Source: Marinobacter sp. (GTDB lineage Bacteria; Pseudomonadota; Gammaproteobacteria; Pseudomonadales; Oleiphilaceae). From it: a DNA stretch of 64,000 nt. Shown one piece after another: positions 1 through 9,900 of the stretch. The stretch is from positions 105,337 to 169,336 of the forward strand of contig JAKDUK010000002.1 of the NCBI GenBank assembly GCA_030457765.1, read 5' to 3'. Numbering within the stretch: the first letter of the stretch is position 1; every line of letters starts with the position of its first letter. A program made the position numbers and the translations under genes. The notes under the pieces were generated by a model. The model ran no database searches, was not told where the DNA came from, and saw nothing but the letters and a program-made list of their open reading frames with translations.

Positions 1-133
1 CAAAAAATGAGTTATTGTTGCCAAATGCCCAGGATTCGCTTGTTGCGGTAAGTAACAGAGCAAGCACGAGTAGCACAGTGGCTGGAGCGTTAAGGCGCTG
101 AGTGTCGCGAAAAATGGAGGATAGAGCGGTCAT
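1..133 (-). CDS. Partial secreted/exported protein, N-terminus only (MTALSSIFRDTQRLNAPATVLLVLALLLTATSESWAFGNNN...)
   Basis: Manual reverse-strand translation from ATG at 133 gives an open frame to the window edge, with a signal-peptide-like hydrophobic stretch and a possible A-F-G cleavage region. Not in the ORF track because it is truncated. Confidence 0.65.
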   Translation of the reverse strand, partial: MTALSSIFRDTQRLNAPATVLLVLALLLTATSESWAFGNNNSFF

Positions 134-289
134 GAAATGCGAAGTTTCTCAGTTGATTAAGAAGGAGAGCTCGTCGGCCATGCCCGATAAGCTCGCGGTT
201 CGGTGATGTTCAGGCAACCAGTGGACACAAGGGTGCTGCAAAAGTTCCCTCTGGTATTGAGCGCTTTAAAGTCGCACAATAGCTCTCCA

Positions 290-859
290 ATGAATCACAG
301 TCCAAACGATCTTATTATGCTGTTTAATGACCTGTTTCTGGAAGCTTTCCGGACGACACTGGTCAGAGGCGGCGAAGAACCTGAGTACCTGCCTGCAAGC
401 AGTACCAAAGAACCTGCACAGATTGTTTTCGCCCACGGTTATTATGCCAGTGCTCTGCATGAAATAAGCCATTGGTGCATGGCGGGTGAGTACAGGCGCA
501 CACTTCACGATTATGGTTACTGGTACTGCCCGGACGGGCGCACGCCCGAGCAGCAGAGAGCTTTTGAGCAGGTTGAGGTAAAGCCTCAGGCTATGGAGTG
601 GCTGTTTTCGGTTGCCGCTGGTTCTCGTTTTCATATCAGCGTAGACAACCTGTCTGGCAACGGCGAATCCGACGGTGATGAGTTCCGTTTTAACGTGCTG
701 AAGCAGGCAGAAGACTACCTGGCCAGAGGCCTGCCGAAGCGGGCACAATCCTTTTTTGATACGCTGACATCGTTTTATGGAACCGGCGATACTTTCAGTA
801 AAGCCTGGCGTAATGACGTTGGGCGCGTGGTTCCTTTATATTCTGACAGAACATTATGA
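290..859 (+). CDS. epmC: Elongation factor P hydroxylase (EpmC/YfcM family)
   Basis: Protein MNHSPNDLIMLFNDLF...FAHGYYASALHEISHWCMAGEYRR resembles the YfcM/EpmC family (HEISHW motif). Internal ATG at 290 chosen over 203. Confidence 0.85.
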   Translation: MNHSPNDLIMLFNDLFLEAFRTTLVRGGEEPEYLPASSTKEPAQIVFAHGYYASALHEISHWCMAGEYRRTLHDYGYWYCPDGRTPEQQRAFEQVEVKPQAMEWLFSVAAGSRFHISVDNLSGNGESDGDEFRFNVLKQAEDYLARGLPKRAQSFFDTLTSFYGTGDTFSKAWRNDVGRVVPLYSDRTL

Positions 860-875
860 GGCAAACTGAGACTCC

Positions 876-2162
876 ATGACATCTGACTCAAAGCACACCG
901 GCGATCTAAAATTCAGTGACCTGAATTTGGATAAGCGCCTGCTGGACGCCATTGCTGCCATAGGTTTTGAATACTGCACGCCTATTCAGGCTGAAACTCT
1001 GCCCTGGACCCTTGCGTGTGAAGACCTGATAGGCCAGGCACAGACCGGAACCGGCAAAACAGCGGCGTTTCTTATTACAGCCATCCAGAGCCTACTGGAA
1101 ACCCCTATACCAGAAGGTGATCGTTTTGCCTCTGAGCCCCGTGTTTTGGCGCTGGCACCTACCCGCGAGCTCGCCATGCAAATTGCCAAAGATGCCGAAG
1201 AACTGTGCCAGCACACGGGTCACAATGTGGTCACAGTGGTTGGCGGTATGCACTATGACAAGCAGCGTGAACAGCTACACAATGGCGTTGTTGATATTCT
1301 GGTTGCCACCCCTGGCCGCTTGATCGATTTTCTCGGGTCGCAAGATGTATTCCTTGATCAGTTGGATATCCTCATTTTGGATGAGGCCGATCGCATGCTT
1401 GACATGGGGTTCATTCCAGACGTGAAGCGCATTATCCGCAAATGCACCCCTAAAGATGATCGTCAAACACTGTTGTTCAGTGCCACGTTTAACCAAGACG
1501 TTCTCAATCTGGCCTCCATGTGGACCAGCAACGCGGAATTTGTAGAAATCGAGCCGGAACAGAAGACCGCCGAGCGGGTTGAGCAAACGGTTTATCTGGT
1601 AGGTGATGATGAGAAGCTTCCGGTGTTGGTGAATTATTTAAAACGACCCGAAGTTGAAAAGGCGCTCGTTTTTGCCAATCGTCGCGATCAGTGCCGGGAT
1701 CTGGAAGAGGACCTGCGTAATCAAGGGGTAAAGGTTGCCTTGATGTCTGGAGAAATTGCCCAGAACAAGCGCCTGAAGACTCTGGAGCAGTTCAAAAAGG
1801 GCAGTATTCAGGTTCTGGTGGCCACAGATGTGGCAGGGCGAGGCATTCATGTGAATGGTGTCACGCACGTATTCAATTACAACCTGCCTGACAACGCCGA
1901 AGACTATGTTCACCGCATTGGCCGTACCGGGCGCGCGGGTAGCACCGGCGTGTCTGTCACCTTTGCAGGTGAGGACGATTCGTTTGGCTTGCCTGCTATT
2001 GAATCTTACATTGGCCAGAAGCTCAAAACATCCGTTCCGGATGAAGTGCTGATGACCGAGATGGATAACCCGCCCATTACTCGTAAGCGCGGCCGCAGAC
2101 CGCCTCAAGGGCAGGGCGGCCGTGGGCCAGGTGGGCGTAACTCGCGCCCACGCAGGAACTGA
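876..2162 (+). CDS. rhlB: DEAD-box ATP-dependent RNA helicase, RhlB-like
   Basis: AQTGTGKT, PTRELA, DEADRMLDMGF, SAT and HRIGRTGR motifs; basic Gly/Arg-rich C-terminus. Confidence 0.85.
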   Translation: MTSDSKHTGDLKFSDLNLDKRLLDAIAAIGFEYCTPIQAETLPWTLACEDLIGQAQTGTGKTAAFLITAIQSLLETPIPEGDRFASEPRVLALAPTRELAMQIAKDAEELCQHTGHNVVTVVGGMHYDKQREQLHNGVVDILVATPGRLIDFLGSQDVFLDQLDILILDEADRMLDMGFIPDVKRIIRKCTPKDDRQTLLFSATFNQDVLNLASMWTSNAEFVEIEPEQKTAERVEQTVYLVGDDEKLPVLVNYLKRPEVEKALVFANRRDQCRDLEEDLRNQGVKVALMSGEIAQNKRLKTLEQFKKGSIQVLVATDVAGRGIHVNGVTHVFNYNLPDNAEDYVHRIGRTGRAGSTGVSVTFAGEDDSFGLPAIESYIGQKLKTSVPDEVLMTEMDNPPITRKRGRRPPQGQGGRGPGGRNSRPRRN

Positions 2163-2179
2163 GAAGGCTGGCAGCTAAT

Positions 2180-3334
2180 ATGTTGATCGTTGCAGATGAG
2201 AACATTCCGCTGTTGGACGCTTTCTTTGGTGATATCGGTGAAATCCGCCGCGTGTCTGGTCGCACGATGCGTCCTGAAGATGTGCGCGATGCCGATGTGC
2301 TACTGGTGCGCTCAGTGACACGAGTGGATCGAACTCTGCTGGAAGGCAGCCGCATACGCTTTGTTGGAACCGCAACCATCGGTACCGACCACATCAACTT
2401 GAGCTGGCTTAAAGAAAACGGCATTCAGTTTTCAGCTGCGCCAGGCTGCAATGCCAATAGCGTTGCTGAATATGTGCTGGCGGTTTTATCCCTGTATGCC
2501 GAACGTTGCGCGCTGGGCGACTGGTCGCAGCTGAGCGTTGGTATTGTGGGCGTTGGAAACGTCGGCAAGGAGTTGGCTGAGAAACTGACTCGGCTAGGGT
2601 TCTGTACCAAACTTTGTGATCCGCCCAGAGCTGAGCGTGAACCGGAATCTGATGATGACTTTGTTGATCTGAATGAGGCGCTTGCGTGTGATGTCGTCTC
2701 TTTCCACACCCCTCTGACTCGTGAATCTGAACACCCCACTTATCACATGATCGGTGAGAAAGAGCTGGCTGGACTAACGTCCGGGCAGCTCCTGATCAAC
2801 GCCGGCCGCGGTGAAGTAATCGACGGCACAGCACTGCAGGCGCGGCTGAATCAGGCCGATGCGCCGCTGGTCGCTCTCGATGTGTGGGAGCAGGAGCCGC
2901 AGATTAACCCTGAGCTGGTAGATAAAGTGTGGCTTGCCACACCACATATCGCGGGCTATAGCCTTGAGGGCAAAGTTCAGGGAACGGAAATAATTTACCA
3001 GGCCATGAGCCGGTTTATGGGTTTGCCAATACGCAAGCAGGCGGGGCAGTTTTTGCCAGAGCCCGTCCTGAGTAAAGTATCCTTTACCAGCTCAGCTGAT
3101 GAGTACGCCGCGATTCGAATTGCATTACGGGCTTGCTACGACCCGCGCCAAGATGATGCACGTTTGCGTCACGCTATGGCTGCACCTGCAGATGAGCGCG
3201 GCGCGGCTTTTGATCAGTTGCGCCGGGATTACCCTGTACGGCGGGAATGTTCCAGTTTGAAAGTACAGTTAAAAGGCACGAGTAAATCCCTGCACGACAG
3301 CTTCCGTGCGATCGGGTTCAAGCTGAAAATCTGA
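2180..3334 (+). CDS. pdxB: 4-phosphoerythronate dehydrogenase
   Basis: MLIVADENIPLLDAFFGDIGEIRRVSGR...GIVGVGNVGKEL...; 2-hydroxyacid dehydrogenase fold with PdxB-type C-terminus. Confidence 0.93.
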   Translation: MLIVADENIPLLDAFFGDIGEIRRVSGRTMRPEDVRDADVLLVRSVTRVDRTLLEGSRIRFVGTATIGTDHINLSWLKENGIQFSAAPGCNANSVAEYVLAVLSLYAERCALGDWSQLSVGIVGVGNVGKELAEKLTRLGFCTKLCDPPRAEREPESDDDFVDLNEALACDVVSFHTPLTRESEHPTYHMIGEKELAGLTSGQLLINAGRGEVIDGTALQARLNQADAPLVALDVWEQEPQINPELVDKVWLATPHIAGYSLEGKVQGTEIIYQAMSRFMGLPIRKQAGQFLPEPVLSKVSFTSSADEYAAIRIALRACYDPRQDDARLRHAMAAPADERGAAFDQLRRDYPVRRECSSLKVQLKGTSKSLHDSFRAIGFKLKI

Positions 3335-3344
3335 TTGTAAGCAG

Positions 3345-3818
3345 CTACCACGCTGACGGGGTGTCTGCAAATAGCGTGGCCCGGATAGCGTAGCCAATAC
3401 GTACGGAGTGGCGGCTTTTGAGAGCAGTACGCACCAGGTGTATGTGGCTGGAGAGATCCTCCTGCACCGAGCGCGGCAAAGGTGCCTCTGCAGGGTCTTC
3501 AGGGCCTCTTAGTTCTTGCACGAGAGTACTTGGTGCGGGTGAGCTCAGGCGGGTAAATGCGTCCCGGGTGAGAACGGCCTGGTCCAGGGCTTCCTGCCGG
3601 ACGGTGTCTACATAGCGCAAAAAACCTTCCTCTGCCAACCACAACAGCGTGCCAAAGCACGCCATATGTCGTTTGCTGTGTAGGCCAAACTCATCAGTTT
3701 CGTCCGGCCCTGCGATATCTTCAACGAATAAATTTACCCGCCTGGGGAACGCACTGTAAAGCTGAGCCAAGGCTATGGCCGCGTCTTTATAAAATTCTTC
3801 AATATGAATGTCAGCCAT
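3345..3818 (-). CDS. Conserved hypothetical protein (157 aa)
   Basis: Complete ORF 12 bp downstream of alaA on the same strand; no recognised domain. Confidence 0.65.
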   Translation of the reverse strand: MADIHIEEFYKDAAIALAQLYSAFPRRVNLFVEDIAGPDETDEFGLHSKRHMACFGTLLWLAEEGFLRYVDTVRQEALDQAVLTRDAFTRLSSPAPSTLVQELRGPEDPAEAPLPRSVQEDLSSHIHLVRTALKSRHSVRIGYAIRATLFADTPSAW

Positions 3819-3830
3819 CAGTGTATTCCT

Positions 3831-5045
3831 TTACTGCCTGTAGCTTTCCAGAAAATGACCGAGCCTTCCCATCGCGTCTTCCAGCGTATCTTTGCGAGGC
3901 AAGAACACAACCCGAAGATGTTGTTTATCACCAATGTTGAAAGCAGACCCTTGAACCAGCAGAATTTTTTCCTGAAGCAGTAAGTCCAGCACCAGTTTCT
4001 CGTCGTTAACAACGGGGAACTTTTTCGGATCCAGCTTGGGAAACAAGTACAGCGCCCCCTGAGGCTTCACGCAACTGACACCGGGAATGTCGTTAAGCAT
4101 TCGCCAGGCGGTTTCACGCTGCTCGTATAAGCGACCACCCGGGGCAACCAAGTCGTTTACGGATTGGTAACCGCCCAGTGCTGTTTGTATGGCCAGTTGC
4201 GCCGGAACGTTGGCACATAGACGCATGTTGGACAGCATATCGATGCCCACAATTAAATCTTTGGCCAAATGTTTGGCGCCGCTGATAATCATCCAGCCAG
4301 AGCGATAACCGGCAGCCCGATAGTTCTTGGAAAGACCGTTATAGGTGAAGAAGAGCACGTCGTCGGCCAGGGAAGCGGTGGGCACATGCTTGGTGCCGTC
4401 ATAGAGGATCTTGTCGTAGATCTCGTCGGACAGCACGATCAGGTTATGCTGGCGAGCTAATTCAATAACCTGCTCCAGCAATTCCGTGCTATAAACCGCA
4501 CCGGTGGGGTTGTTCGGGTTGATAAGCACAATGGCCCGGGTGCGGTGAGTAATTTTATTGCGAATATCGTCTATGTCCGGGAACCAGTTCTGTGCTTCGT
4601 CACAGTGATAGTGCACCGGCTTGCCGCTTGAAAGCGTTACGGCCGCTGTCCAAAGCGGATAGTCCGGCGCGGGTATAAGCACTTCATCGCCGGTGTTCAG
4701 CATGGCCTGCATAGACATCACGATCAACTCGCTAACGCCATTGCCCAGATAAATGTCATCAATATCGACTTTGTCGATGCCTCGCTGTTGGCAGTAGTGC
4801 ATGACTGCCTTACGAGCGGAAAACAGCCCTTTTGATTCCACGTAGCCTTGGGCTTGCTGCATGTTGTAGATGACGTCCTGCTGGATCTCCTCAGGAACAT
4901 CCAACTCAAAAGCCGCAGGGTTGCCAATGTTGAGCTTGAGTACCCGGTTGCCTTCCTCTTCCAGCCGGCGCGCCTCGCGCATGACTACGCCGCGGATTTC
5001 ATAGCACACGTTATCCAGTTTGGCGGATTTGTAGTAGTTCTGCAT
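3831..5045 (-). CDS. alaA: Alanine aminotransferase AlaA-like PLP-dependent aminotransferase
   Basis: 404 aa; INPNNPTGAVY, SDEIYDKILYDG, NGLSKNYRAAGYRSGWM (PLP Lys) motifs. Confidence 0.87.
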   Translation of the reverse strand: MQNYYKSAKLDNVCYEIRGVVMREARRLEEEGNRVLKLNIGNPAAFELDVPEEIQQDVIYNMQQAQGYVESKGLFSARKAVMHYCQQRGIDKVDIDDIYLGNGVSELIVMSMQAMLNTGDEVLIPAPDYPLWTAAVTLSSGKPVHYHCDEAQNWFPDIDDIRNKITHRTRAIVLINPNNPTGAVYSTELLEQVIELARQHNLIVLSDEIYDKILYDGTKHVPTASLADDVLFFTYNGLSKNYRAAGYRSGWMIISGAKHLAKDLIVGIDMLSNMRLCANVPAQLAIQTALGGYQSVNDLVAPGGRLYEQRETAWRMLNDIPGVSCVKPQGALYLFPKLDPKKFPVVNDEKLVLDLLLQEKILLVQGSAFNIGDKQHLRVVFLPRKDTLEDAMGRLGHFLESYRQ

Positions 5046-5318
5046 AAGACCCGGGCTTCCTCAGTCAGTAAACGTAAAACAGGCATCTGCCGTTCAGGCA
5101 AACCGCTATTCTAGCGGAGGCGAGGGTAACGACAACAGGGGAATTGTGATCAATTATGGCGAGTTAACGCTGTATTCGATAATTTTACACTCTTTTGAAC
5201 GATTGCGAGGGCGAGTGGCGCTGTATATCCTTGATCTATCAATTGTACGGCTTGCATATCTAAAGCTTCAATTTCGGCCTGTGCTATACAGGCATTCAAA
5301 ATTTACAAGGAGACACCT

Positions 5319-5804
5319 GTGGCTAACCCTTCGGTTTATGATTTTACTGCTCTGGATATTAAAGGTAACGAAAAGCAAATGGCCGACTATAAAGGTCAGG
5401 TGCTGCTAATCGTAAATACGGCCAGCAAATGTGGTTTTACACCGCAATTTGAGGGGCTGCAATCGTTGCATGAAGAGCTGGGTGAAAAGGGGCTGGAAGT
5501 GCTTGGCTTTCCCTGTAACCAGTTCATGAATCAGGATCCGGCGGGCGAAGATGAGATTAGTCAGTTTTGTAGCCTGAATTATGGTGTGGACTTTCCCATG
5601 TTCTCGAAGATAGAAGTTAACGGCGAGAATGCGCACCCTTTGTTTCAGTTCCTGAAAGACCAGGCGAAGGGGCTTTTGGGGTCGGAGAAGGTGAAGTGGA
5701 ATTTTACCAAGTTTTTAGTCAACCGCGATGGCAGGGTCGTGGGGCGCTACCCGCCCACAACCAAGCCTGAAGATATCAAAGCAGATATTGAAAAGCTTTT
5801 ATAG
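5319..5804 (+). CDS. Glutathione peroxidase family protein
   Basis: VNTASKCGFTPQFEGLQSLHEE, GFPCNQFMNQDP, KWNFTKFLV motifs; GTG start with AAGGAG upstream. Confidence 0.9.
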   Translation: MANPSVYDFTALDIKGNEKQMADYKGQVLLIVNTASKCGFTPQFEGLQSLHEELGEKGLEVLGFPCNQFMNQDPAGEDEISQFCSLNYGVDFPMFSKIEVNGENAHPLFQFLKDQAKGLLGSEKVKWNFTKFLVNRDGRVVGRYPPTTKPEDIKADIEKLL

Positions 5805-5810
5805 GCCGGC

Positions 5811-7817
5811 CTAAGTCTGGGGGCTGCCAGAAGGAGAAGTCCAAAGCTTAATGGCTGCATTTAGCTGCTTACGGTTGTAGGGTTTGGTGATGTAGTCGTT
5901 CATGCCGCTGGCAAAGCAGTCGTCCTTGTCTCCTTGCATAACGTTGGCGGTAACGGCTATCACTGGCATGTCTTTCCAGTGTGGGTTTTTACGAATTCTA
6001 CGTGTAGTCTCATAACCATCCATTACTGGCATCTGGCAGTCCATCAGTACCAGGTCGTATGGTTGGTGCTCTAAGGCCTCAATAGCCAGCTGGCCATTTT
6101 CGGCCGTGTCCACCTGGTGCCCCATTTTCTTCAATAGCATACCGGCAACCATCTGGTTTACTTCGTTGTCTTCAACCAAAAGTATCCTCAGTGAACGCTG
6201 TGCCTGGTTTTTGCCTTCTGGCAAACCGGCGGGTTCAGAACGTTGTTGTGGGCTATCGCCGTCTGGGTCGCTGTATACGGGGATGGGCAGGGTGACGGTA
6301 AACCGGGTGCCTTGCTGTTCTTTGGATTCGACTTTGATTTCACCGTGCATACGCTCAATAAGCTGACGACAAAGTGTGAGCCCTAAGCCGGTGCCACCAT
6401 ACAGGCGTGTGGTTTGTGTATCTGCTTGAGAGAAGGGTGAAAAGATCCGTCGCAGACCTTCTTTGCTCATGCCAATACCTGTATCGGCCACCTCGATGGT
6501 TAAAGTGCTGTCGGCGTACTGGGCTGTGATGCGCACACTGCCAGAATCGGTAAACTTTATGGCGTTACTGAGTAGGTTGTTTATAATTTGGCGAACCCGG
6601 GTTGGGTCACCTAAAAACCGGCTCGGAAACTCCAACGCTGTCTCCGCAAACAACTCAACGCCTTTATTGCGGGCTTGTTGAGTGTGCAGCGTTGCACATT
6701 CTTCAATCAGGCCGCGCATATCGAATGAAATGTTCTCCAGGTTGAGCTTGCCGGCCTCCACCTTGGAAATATCCAGAATGTCATTCAGTATGCCGAGCAG
6801 GCTTTCCCCGGCGGATAAGGCAATTTCAAGGCGGTGTCGCTTGGAGGAGTCTCGCTCCCCCTCTAGTGCAAGCCCCAGCATTCCCAGCACACCATTCAGT
6901 GGGGTGCGTATTTCATGGCTCATGCTGGCCAAAAAGTTAGCCCTGGCCTTGGCTCGTCGCATGGCGTCTTCTTTAGCTTTTACCAGCGCCCGGTTGCCCC
7001 GTTGCAATGCCTGGTTTTTTTCGGATATTTCCCGAGTCCGGCTTTCAACTTCCTGCTCCAGCTCGCTGGAATAATTCTTCATGGCACTTTCCGCCATGCG
7101 GAGTCTGGCCAGGGTGGAGTCTATGGTTTCAAGGTGCTGATTGATGATGCCCACCATCGTGCCTATTTCGTCCCGCTGATGACCTGGAGGCACGGGTAAG
7201 CGAATTTTCTCGGGCGAATCTGCTTTAACCTGGCCCAGCGTATTGATAACACTCAACATGGGCCGTGTGAGGATCAGATAAAAAATGCCAAGCAGCGAAG
7301 CGGAAAGAATGAGGCTCTTCAGAAACCCGCTTATCAGCGTGTAACCGGCGCGCTCCAGAAACTGCAAGCCATAGTGAAAGGTGTCAACGGTTACAACAAG
7401 CTGGCCCAGAGGCAGGTTAGTGAGCTGCGATACTTGCAACTCCCGGCTGAAAACCCGGCTGGAGCCAAGCAATTCATCACTAATCCAGCGGTAAGGCGAT
7501 ACCGGGCTGCTCTTGCTAGCTGCAGCCATGGTAACGTTTTCGCTATCGACAATTCTGGCATCAATGGTGGCGGGGTGCTTAATAAGGCCATCAAGTAACT
7601 CCTCTGCCAGCCGCACATCAATGTTATAGGCTATCTGGGAGGCTGGGCTGTGGCTGATATCAATCAGCGCCTGAATGTCCTCCTCCATAGAGCGCTCGGC
7701 GCCGAAATAATCCAGGGTTATTTGCACCACATTCAGAATAAGCCCCAACCCCATGGCGATCAGCACTGTGTCGCGAGCAAGCCGGTAAGAAAGCCGGTTT
7801 TTAAAGCTGTTATTCAC
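5811..7817 (-). CDS. Hybrid sensor histidine kinase/response regulator
   Basis: Two TM-like segments flanking a periplasmic-type region, HAMP-like region, ASMSHEIRTPLNGVLGM (H-box), N/G boxes, C-terminal receiver (LLVEDNEVNQMVAGMLL...LMDCQMPVMDG). Confidence 0.92.
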   Translation of the reverse strand: MNNSFKNRLSYRLARDTVLIAMGLGLILNVVQITLDYFGAERSMEEDIQALIDISHSPASQIAYNIDVRLAEELLDGLIKHPATIDARIVDSENVTMAAASKSSPVSPYRWISDELLGSSRVFSRELQVSQLTNLPLGQLVVTVDTFHYGLQFLERAGYTLISGFLKSLILSASLLGIFYLILTRPMLSVINTLGQVKADSPEKIRLPVPPGHQRDEIGTMVGIINQHLETIDSTLARLRMAESAMKNYSSELEQEVESRTREISEKNQALQRGNRALVKAKEDAMRRAKARANFLASMSHEIRTPLNGVLGMLGLALEGERDSSKRHRLEIALSAGESLLGILNDILDISKVEAGKLNLENISFDMRGLIEECATLHTQQARNKGVELFAETALEFPSRFLGDPTRVRQIINNLLSNAIKFTDSGSVRITAQYADSTLTIEVADTGIGMSKEGLRRIFSPFSQADTQTTRLYGGTGLGLTLCRQLIERMHGEIKVESKEQQGTRFTVTLPIPVYSDPDGDSPQQRSEPAGLPEGKNQAQRSLRILLVEDNEVNQMVAGMLLKKMGHQVDTAENGQLAIEALEHQPYDLVLMDCQMPVMDGYETTRRIRKNPHWKDMPVIAVTANVMQGDKDDCFASGMNDYITKPYNRKQLNAAIKLWTSPSGSPQT

Positions 7818-7867
7818 GGATGTTACAATCCCTGTTCACGGGCAGGCTTGTTGCCCGGCTTAAATCT

Positions 7868-8641
7868 TCAGTCGTCGTAGTCGGCCTTTTTCTTCCACTC
7901 GTCATCGTGAAGAAAGTTGTCCCACTGTTTGTCGAGTTGTGAATCGGGTTCCCTGGCACCGTTCTTTTCGCCACCTGCAATCATGGCCTCCAACTCTTTT
8001 ATTCGGGTACGAAAGCTTTTCACGGCTTTGATGGCAAGCGGGTTATCCTTGGATTTTCCCATTTCTGTGCTGGCAAGATGGTAGGCGTGAATAGCCTTGC
8101 GTATTTCGTTTTGGCGAATCAGGTCACGGGCTTGGAACACGTGTAGATCTGCATGGGTTTTATGTACCAGGAACAGAATATATTTCAGATTCTTTTTGGC
8201 GGTTTCGCCATCGATTCGGCCGCTTTTATGCATGGCTTCAATCATCTTGAAAAGATTTTGAAGCAACTCCTTAACGTAATTCGATTTTTCCGCAGAGTCT
8301 ATTTTGACTGAATGAACTTCATCGCGGTTTTCCTGGATCAGTGTTTTTTGCTGTAACACCGACTCACGCCATTGCTCGACGGGTAGATTGGATTTAAGTC
8401 TGGCCAGATCGTTGCAGACGTCTTCCATGCGCTTGAGCAAAAGTAGTTTTAGCTCACTTGTGAGGTACTGGCCTGGGAGTTCGGAAAGCAGTCGGGCGCA
8501 GCGCTTATAGCTGTCGCCTAAAGCGGTGGTTCTTCGAACTCGCTCAATCCTCGCTTTTTCGCGCATCTGGCTGAATACAAGAACGGCAATCGAAATCACA
8601 ACGATGGCCGCCAAAGCAAGAATGATGGTAGTGGTATTCAT
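7868..8641 (-). CDS. Hypothetical membrane-anchored coiled-coil protein (257 aa)
   Basis: N-terminal hydrophobic segment (TTTIILALAAIVVISIAVLVF) followed by long charged helical sequence; 50 bp upstream of the hybrid kinase on the same strand. Confidence 0.7.
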   Translation of the reverse strand: MNTTTIILALAAIVVISIAVLVFSQMREKARIERVRRTTALGDSYKRCARLLSELPGQYLTSELKLLLLKRMEDVCNDLARLKSNLPVEQWRESVLQQKTLIQENRDEVHSVKIDSAEKSNYVKELLQNLFKMIEAMHKSGRIDGETAKKNLKYILFLVHKTHADLHVFQARDLIRQNEIRKAIHAYHLASTEMGKSKDNPLAIKAVKSFRTRIKELEAMIAGGEKNGAREPDSQLDKQWDNFLHDDEWKKKADYDD

Positions 8642-8889
8642 TTTTTGGGTAACGACTCCAGCAGTTGTGGCAAGTCATGGCCTGGTCAGAATTCTGGTTC
8701 GGTATGCCGGTGTTTTATGGCAAGTATCAGAAAGATTAGCAGAAATACGGTACTGAATCTGAAATCAAATGTGAAAGTTCGTTTTGCTTATTGATTTTGT
8801 GAATTGTTTTTATCCTGTATATTGCGATGGTGAATGGCGTGCACGCGTACCACCCTGTTAATCGTTTTTATTGTGCTCTGGAGTTATGC

Positions 8890-9900
8890 ATGGATATTTC
8901 TCGCATTGACCTTAATCTTCTGGTGTATCTGGATGTTTTATTGAGAGAGCGCAACGTAACCAAGGCCGCAAATCATCTGGGAATTACCCAGCCGGCCATG
9001 AGCAACAGTCTGCGTCGGTTGCGTGACCTGTTTGGCGATCCTTTATTGGTAAGGACCAGTGAGGGTATGACGGCCACAGAGCGCGCTCGTGAATTACAGC
9101 CCCTGGTGCGAAGTATCCTTTCCGACATTGATCAGGCGGTGCAAGAAAAAACACCGTTTGCGGCGCTGGAAAGCCAGCGGGTGTTTCGCATTATGGCCAG
9201 TGATTATGCTGAATCATGTTTGATGCCAAGAGTGTTGCGGCGGATTCGTCAGGAAGCTCCGCATGTAACCCTTGACGTACTGACCCCAAGCGATGTGAGC
9301 TTTTTGGATGTGGAACAGGGGCGTCTGGATATGGCGATTAATCGCTTTGACAAGATCCCCCAGTCGTTTCACCAGAAAACTCTGTGGATCGAGTACTTTG
9401 CCTGCCTGATGAACGCTCGCAATCCTATATTGAAAGAGCCGTTTACACTGGATACCTACTTGGGTGCCAGCCATATATGGGTTAGTAAAACTGGCTTCGG
9501 TGTAGGGGTTGGGGTAAACCCGAAGGACGTTCAGCGCCTTGGCTGGGTAGATGAGGCCTTGTCCAGAATGGGTAGCCAGCGACAGATTTCCGTGTTTACC
9601 CGGCATTATCAATCGGCTATGTTGCTGGCCGAGCAGCACGATTTGATTGCCACGCTGCCGTCCCGGGCGGCCTGGTTGCAAAAAGATAACGCCAACCTGG
9701 TAGTAAAGGTTCCGCCCTTCGAAATTCCGCCTTTTGAACTGAAAATGGCATGGAGCCCACTGTTGCAGCATAACTCAGATCATCAATGGCTGCGCAGGCT
9801 TATCTCAGATGTGGCAGAAGAGGTTGATGTGGAGTTTGCACCTTTTGGTGCCCGCTTTGAATCTGTAGATACGCCCTTGGCGCATCAGTCACAACGGTAG
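8890..9900 (+). CDS. LysR-family transcriptional regulator
   Basis: MDISRIDLNLLVYLDVLLRERNVTKAANHLGITQPAMSNSLRRLRDLFGDPLLVRTSEGM: typical LysR HTH. Internal ATG preferred to 8827. Confidence 0.92.
   Translation: MDISRIDLNLLVYLDVLLRERNVTKAANHLGITQPAMSNSLRRLRDLFGDPLLVRTSEGMTATERARELQPLVRSILSDIDQAVQEKTPFAALESQRVFRIMASDYAESCLMPRVLRRIRQEAPHVTLDVLTPSDVSFLDVEQGRLDMAINRFDKIPQSFHQKTLWIEYFACLMNARNPILKEPFTLDTYLGASHIWVSKTGFGVGVGVNPKDVQRLGWVDEALSRMGSQRQISVFTRHYQSAMLLAEQHDLIATLPSRAAWLQKDNANLVVKVPPFEIPPFELKMAWSPLLQHNSDHQWLRRLISDVAEEVDVEFAPFGARFESVDTPLAHQSQR

Noticed and set aside
5146-5409. 87-aa ORF in the alaA/gpx gap
   Set aside because: Overlaps the start of the glutathione peroxidase gene in another frame and lacks protein-like conservation signals.
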